Shown: one piece after another, positions 15,012-17,703 of the stretch
Position numbering within the stretch: the stretch's first letter is position 1
Layout: each line of letters begins with the position of its first letter
Origin: Euryarchaeota archaeon UBA596
GTDB taxonomy: Archaea > Thermoplasmatota > Poseidoniia > Poseidoniales > Poseidoniaceae
DNA length: 17,703 nt
Assembly: GCA_002498205.1 (NCBI GenBank)
Contig: DAGQ01000059.1
Coordinates: 1 to 17,703, forward strand
Direction of reading: 5' to 3'
The notes under the pieces: generated by a model
Told to the model about the DNA's origin: nothing
Database searches by the model: none
What the model saw: only the letters and a program-made list of their open reading frames with translations
Program-made: the position numbers and the translations under genes

Positions 15012-16346
15012 ATGGGCTTATTTGATAAATTTAGAAAACGAGTTAGGAATATTTCCGAAGAAACAAATACTGAAGATTTAACCGAAATCAATTCACAAGA
15101 ACCACAGAATAAAGAAACTATAATGCATATTGAATCGAAATCTATTCAAATCGAAGAAGAAGTGGAAGTCATAGAAACTAAACAAGATACTGAATGGGAT
15201 GAATGGGACGATAATTCAACCGATTCTTCGGAAGAACCGTGGAAAAAACTATCAAAAAAAGAGCGTAAAAAGCAGAAAAAAGAATTACAAAGGAAAAATA
15301 AAGAAAAGAAAGTAATTACTAAACCTAAAGGGTCAAAAGTAGATTTACAAATGATGAGATCAACTACTGGAAGACAATTAGTTAAGGTCGAAGAAGCCCC
15401 CAGAGGTTCTTCAGGGATTAAAGAAATAGATTTAGGCGAAGGAAAAAACATTCAAATTGATTTGGGCGGCGGTGTAGTAGAATCAGGTGGAAGAGTAATT
15501 AAAGAAGGTAAAGCACTCAATTCATTACTAGAAGAAATTGAATGGGCTATGCTAGAATCGGATATTAGTAGTGGCGCAGTATCAGATATCTTGAGATTGA
15601 TGAAAGAGACATTAATCGGAAGCAGATTGAGAAGGGGTGCAGATTTATCTAAAGTTATAGAAGCAACAATAAAAAGAGCACTACAATCGATATTAAAAGC
15701 GGATTATTGGGATTTTTATGCTACAATTGAAAGATATCTTTCAGAAAAGGATAGACCCGTAGTAATAATGCTAGTTGGAGTAAATGGAACGGGTAAAACA
15801 ACCACAACCGCCAAAATAGCTTATAATTTAAAAGAAAAAGGCTACAATGTGGTTGCCGCGGCTTCAGATACATTTAGGGCAGGAGCGATAGAACAGTTAG
15901 AAGCACATATGGACAAACTCGGAATTAAATGTATTTCAAGTCAAAGAGGAGGAGATTCAGCGGCTATTGCTAGAGATGCGATTTCTCATGCCAAAGCAAA
16001 AAATGTTGACGTAGTATTAGTGGATACCGCAGGCAGAATGCAGAATAAAACAAATTTAATGAATGAATTACAGAAAGTACATAGAGTAACACAACCACAT
16101 TTAGTATTATTTGTAGGAGATGCCTTGGCTGGAAATGACGCCGTTGAACAAGCTGCTGAATTTTCAAGAATTTTAACCTTTGACGGAGCCGTTCTATCAA
16201 AGATGGATACGGACGCTAAAGGCGGTGCGGGATTGTCTATAGCACATGCTACAGGCAAACCAATAGTTTTAGTCGGCACTGGACAGGAATATACAGACTT
16301 ACATCAATTTGATCCAGAATGGCTATTAGAACAATTATTTGAGTGA
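15012..16346 (+). CDS. ftsY: Signal recognition particle receptor FtsY
   Basis: A 444-residue SRP receptor GTPase that docks SRP-ribosome complexes at the membrane. G1 is GVNGTGKTTTTAKI (from about 256), DTFRAGAIEQLEAH is the insertion-box/G2 region, G3 is DTAGR (from 338), and SKMDTDAKGG (396-405) is the G4 element with Lys/Met-Asp in place of the common TK-D pattern; GTGQ near 423 closes the site. The first 150 or so residues are a charged, low-complexity region with alternating acidic and KKERKKQKKE stretches, longer than in many archaeal FtsY proteins; it probably mediates membrane or ribosome contacts. GGTGAT at 15003-15008 gives a good Shine-Dalgarno. The stop lies 4 nt before the next ATG. 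Confidence 0.96.
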   Translation: MGLFDKFRKRVRNISEETNTEDLTEINSQEPQNKETIMHIESKSIQIEEEVEVIETKQDTEWDEWDDNSTDSSEEPWKKLSKKERKKQKKELQRKNKEKKVITKPKGSKVDLQMMRSTTGRQLVKVEEAPRGSSGIKEIDLGEGKNIQIDLGGGVVESGGRVIKEGKALNSLLEEIEWAMLESDISSGAVSDILRLMKETLIGSRLRRGADLSKVIEATIKRALQSILKADYWDFYATIERYLSEKDRPVVIMLVGVNGTGKTTTTAKIAYNLKEKGYNVVAAASDTFRAGAIEQLEAHMDKLGIKCISSQRGGDSAAIARDAISHAKAKNVDVVLVDTAGRMQNKTNLMNELQKVHRVTQPHLVLFVGDALAGNDAVEQAAEFSRILTFDGAVLSKMDTDAKGGAGLSIAHATGKPIVLVGTGQEYTDLHQFDPEWLLEQLFE

Positions 16347-16350
16347 TAAT

Positions 16351-16776
16351 ATGAAAGAGCATTATAAAAAATTAGAGAGAATGTTTTCAAAATCAACCGT
16401 TAATAAAACACTCCAGGCGAAAATTAAAATCAATCAAGGAACATCAGAGTTAAATTTCTCTACTAACGCTTCAATGCATAATGAAACAAAAAGCATTCAT
16501 AATGCATATTTATTTATGGCTATAGAATCTGCAGCATTTTTAGCGGCAAATTCATTAGTGGAAGATGTTCTAGTACTAGCCAAATCATTTGAGACGAATT
16601 ATTTAAGATCAACAATTAATAAAAAGTTGAATGTTAATGCCAAATTTATTGAAAAATCAATGGGTAATTATGTTATTTTAGTAGAATTAACAGAAAATAA
16701 AAATGTAATTGTGAGAGCAAAGGGCGTATTTAGAAGAAGTAAAAACTCTTTAGAAAATATAAAAAATTATTCCTAA
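16351..16776 (+). CDS. Hotdog-fold (DUF4442/YiiD-like) thioesterase-family protein
   Basis: A 141-residue protein that resembles hotdog-fold acyl-CoA thioesterase relatives of the DUF4442/PaaI kind. It has an N-terminal helix, then MHNETKSIHNAYLFMAIESA (35-54 region), the long central helix of the fold, and strands with FETNYLRSTINKKLNVNAKF. I chose the ATG at 16351, 4 nt after the ftsY stop and preceded by GAGTGAT. An in-frame TTG at 16339 would add four residues and overlap ftsY. The substrate is unknown and no catalytic residue can be assigned with confidence. The tight spacing to ftsY implies co-transcription, but a functional link with protein targeting is not obvious. Lys and Asn are abundant, consistent with low GC. 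Confidence 0.62.
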   Translation: MKEHYKKLERMFSKSTVNKTLQAKIKINQGTSELNFSTNASMHNETKSIHNAYLFMAIESAAFLAANSLVEDVLVLAKSFETNYLRSTINKKLNVNAKFIEKSMGNYVILVELTENKNVIVRAKGVFRRSKNSLENIKNYS

Positions 16777-16795
16777 TAGTATTAGAATAGCGGAA

Positions 16796-16800
16796 GGTGA
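16796..16800 (+). promoter_or_regulatory. Shine-Dalgarno that decides the TTG start of the DUF1844 gene
   Basis: GGTGA ends 4 nt before TTG at 16805. It is a strong site, whereas the first in-frame ATG lies 20 codons inside the conserved part of the protein, so TTG is the start. Confidence 0.65.
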
Positions 16801-16804
16801 GAAA

Positions 16805-17173
16805 TTGTCAGATGAAGAATTTTTTAATAATGAAGACTCATATAGGTTTTTTCAATTAGTACATATGTTTCAAAGAACAGTAATGATGAATTTAGGTTTA
16901 ATGGAATATGAAGGTGAACGCTTTTATGATCTTAATGAAGCTAAAGAAGGTATTGAATTGTTAAGGATGTTACAAAAAAAGACCGCTGGAAATTTGGACG
17001 ACAAAGAAACTAAGATATTATCTGGAGTAATTTCAGAAGTACAAATGGCATTTGTTAGTGCACCAGAGAGAGAAGTAGAATACAATAAGAATAAAGAAGA
17101 AGAAGAAAAGATTAAACAAGCATTCACAAATCCTAAGGACGGACCTGCAGAAACTATACTTGAAGAAGAGTAA
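16805..17173 (+). CDS. DUF1844 family protein
   Basis: A 122-residue acidic protein with a TTG start supported by a GGTGA site. The core FFQLVHMFQRTVMMNLGLME (15-34 region), followed by DLNEAKEGIELLRMLQKKT and LDDKETKILSGVISEVQMAF, matches the DUF1844 pattern of a helical core with conserved Leu/Gly/Met positions. A charged C-terminal tail (KNKEEEEKIKQA and EEE end) follows. The family is small, helical and of unknown biochemical role. The gene is 28 nt after the hotdog gene and likely belongs to the ftsY operon. I assign no function beyond the family. Confidence 0.7.
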   Translation: MSDEEFFNNEDSYRFFQLVHMFQRTVMMNLGLMEYEGERFYDLNEAKEGIELLRMLQKKTAGNLDDKETKILSGVISEVQMAFVSAPEREVEYNKNKEEEEKIKQAFTNPKDGPAETILEEE

Positions 17174-17212
17174 GTAGGGTATATTTGATGAACAAAGCAC
17201 CCCTCGCCTCTC
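17174..17212 (+). promoter_or_regulatory. TATA-like box for a leaderless response-regulator transcript
   Basis: GGTATATTTG (about 17178-17187) lies 26-35 nt before the ATG at 17213, centred close to 27-30 nt upstream. There is no Shine-Dalgarno, so the transcript probably begins at or next to the start codon. The short frame from the ATG at 17188 ends after 18 codons and was not used. Confidence 0.5.
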
Positions 17213-17703
17213 ATGAGTTGCATGGGCCTAGTCACAGATGTTGATGATGAAAATGCTCCAATTGTGTTATTGGTTGATAATAATCCAATGTCTAGAAGAC
17301 GGATAGAACAATCATTGAGAACCAAGGAATTCATTTTTATTAATTGTGAAGATGGAGATAATGCTGTGGATGTTTATTCGGAACATTTACCCGATTTAGT
17401 AATAATGGCATTAGATATACCAAGTATGGATGGACATATTGCCGCATTAGAAATTCGAGAAGCAGATCCAGAAGCAAGAATTATTTTTCTAGCACCTTCA
17501 AGACTAGCACAAATAGCTGAAGATGCGGCTTTTTCAGCAGGGGCCGTTGCATGGGTTCAAAAGCCAGTAACAGCAAATTTGTTTGATGAAGTTTGGGATA
17601 AGGTATTAGGACCAATTCCAGAAGCACCAGGGTTAGAAGATTTAGATAAATTATACCCTAAGGATTTAGATAAAAAAGAAGAATTACCACCTTTAGGAGA
17701 ATT
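17213..17703 (+). CDS. Receiver-domain protein lacking the phospho-acceptor Asp, 3' end cut by window edge
   Basis: At least 163 residues; the gene leaves the window. Residues about 16-135 form a CheY-like receiver: VLLVDNNPMSRRRIEQSL (18-35), DLVIMALDIPSMDGH (61-75), ARIIFLAPS (88-96) and VQKPV (115-119). The PxMDG and KP landmarks are in place, so the alignment is firm. The phospho-acceptor position is A66 rather than Asp, the second acidic position of the metal pocket is N23 (the usual DD is DN), and the Thr/Ser switch is A94. Lys117 is kept. D68 lies two residues after the acceptor position and is not an obvious substitute. The protein is probably a pseudo-receiver acting through binding rather than phosphorylation. 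The tail is Pro/Asp/Glu-rich so far, with no output domain visible. The start could also be the ATG three codons later. Confidence 0.85.
   Translation, partial: MSCMGLVTDVDDENAPIVLLVDNNPMSRRRIEQSLRTKEFIFINCEDGDNAVDVYSEHLPDLVIMALDIPSMDGHIAALEIREADPEARIIFLAPSRLAQIAEDAAFSAGAVAWVQKPVTANLFDEVWDKVLGPIPEAPGLEDLDKLYPKDLDKKEELPPLGE

Noticed and set aside
15146..15451. A 101-codon minus-strand frame opposite the start of ftsY
   Set aside because: Its Ser/Phe-rich sequence is the complement of the Glu/Lys-rich ftsY N-terminal region.
16339..16350. TTG start for the hotdog gene, overlapping ftsY
   Set aside because: The ATG at 16351 has a GAGTGAT site and a 4-nt gap; TTG adds only four residues.
17188..17244. 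ATG at 17188 as the start of the response regulator
   Set aside because: It is in another frame and ends after 18 codons.
16924..17334. A 136-codon minus-strand frame across the DUF1844 and receiver genes
   Set aside because: It is a Ser-rich antisense shadow of the two plus-strand genes and resembles no family.
1..17703. tRNA, rRNA, CRISPR array, insertion sequence or phage genes
   Set aside because: No cloverleaf, rRNA block, regular spaced repeats, transposase motif or terminal inverted repeats were seen.

Overview
The window looks like chromosome from an AT-rich marine archaeon of the Thermoplasmatota, most likely Marine Group II (Poseidoniales) or a close relative. The main evidence is the plus-strand run rpl18a (ribosomal protein LX/eL20), prefoldin alpha, ftsY, a typical euryarchaeal neighbourhood. 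Archaeal-looking promoters support this: TATA-like boxes sit about 27 nt before several start codons that lack a ribosome binding site (leaderless transcripts), while genes inside operons carry GGTGAT-type Shine-Dalgarno sequences. The lineage is inferred from gene content and style, not from a phylogeny.

Layout. (1) 1-3766, minus: the N-terminal 1255 residues of a giant multipass membrane protein with roughly 35 hydrophobic segments, running off the left edge. (2) 3864-5177, plus: a multi-pass GIDE-like (MUL1-type, RING-less) membrane protein, divergent from the giant gene. (3) 7781-5174, minus: LemA, an EF-hand single-pass membrane protein, a TPMT-like SAM methyltransferase and a DsrE-like protein. 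(4) About 7782-8083: an intergenic stretch with a possible 38-codon basic small ORF and the ferritin-like gene's promoter. (5) 8084-8503, plus: a bacterioferritin-like four-helix protein with altered iron ligands. (6) 14091-8496, minus: a probable operon of a secreted, membrane-anchored subtilisin-like protease, a MamK/MreB-type actin, MsrA and a small two-TM protein. (7) 14205-17173, plus: rpl18a, pfdA, ftsY, a hotdog-fold protein and a DUF1844 protein. (8) 17213-17703, plus: a receiver-domain protein cut by the right edge, whose phospho-acceptor Asp position is Ala.

Functional reading. Section 7 is a translation, folding and membrane-targeting cluster (ribosomal protein, prefoldin, SRP receptor). 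Sections 2, 3 and 6 are rich in cell-envelope functions. GIDE and LemA are families that often occur together in bacteria. The protease, actin and MsrA cluster is the least expected combination and the best candidate for an undescribed system. No rRNA, tRNA, CRISPR array, insertion sequence or phage gene was recognised.
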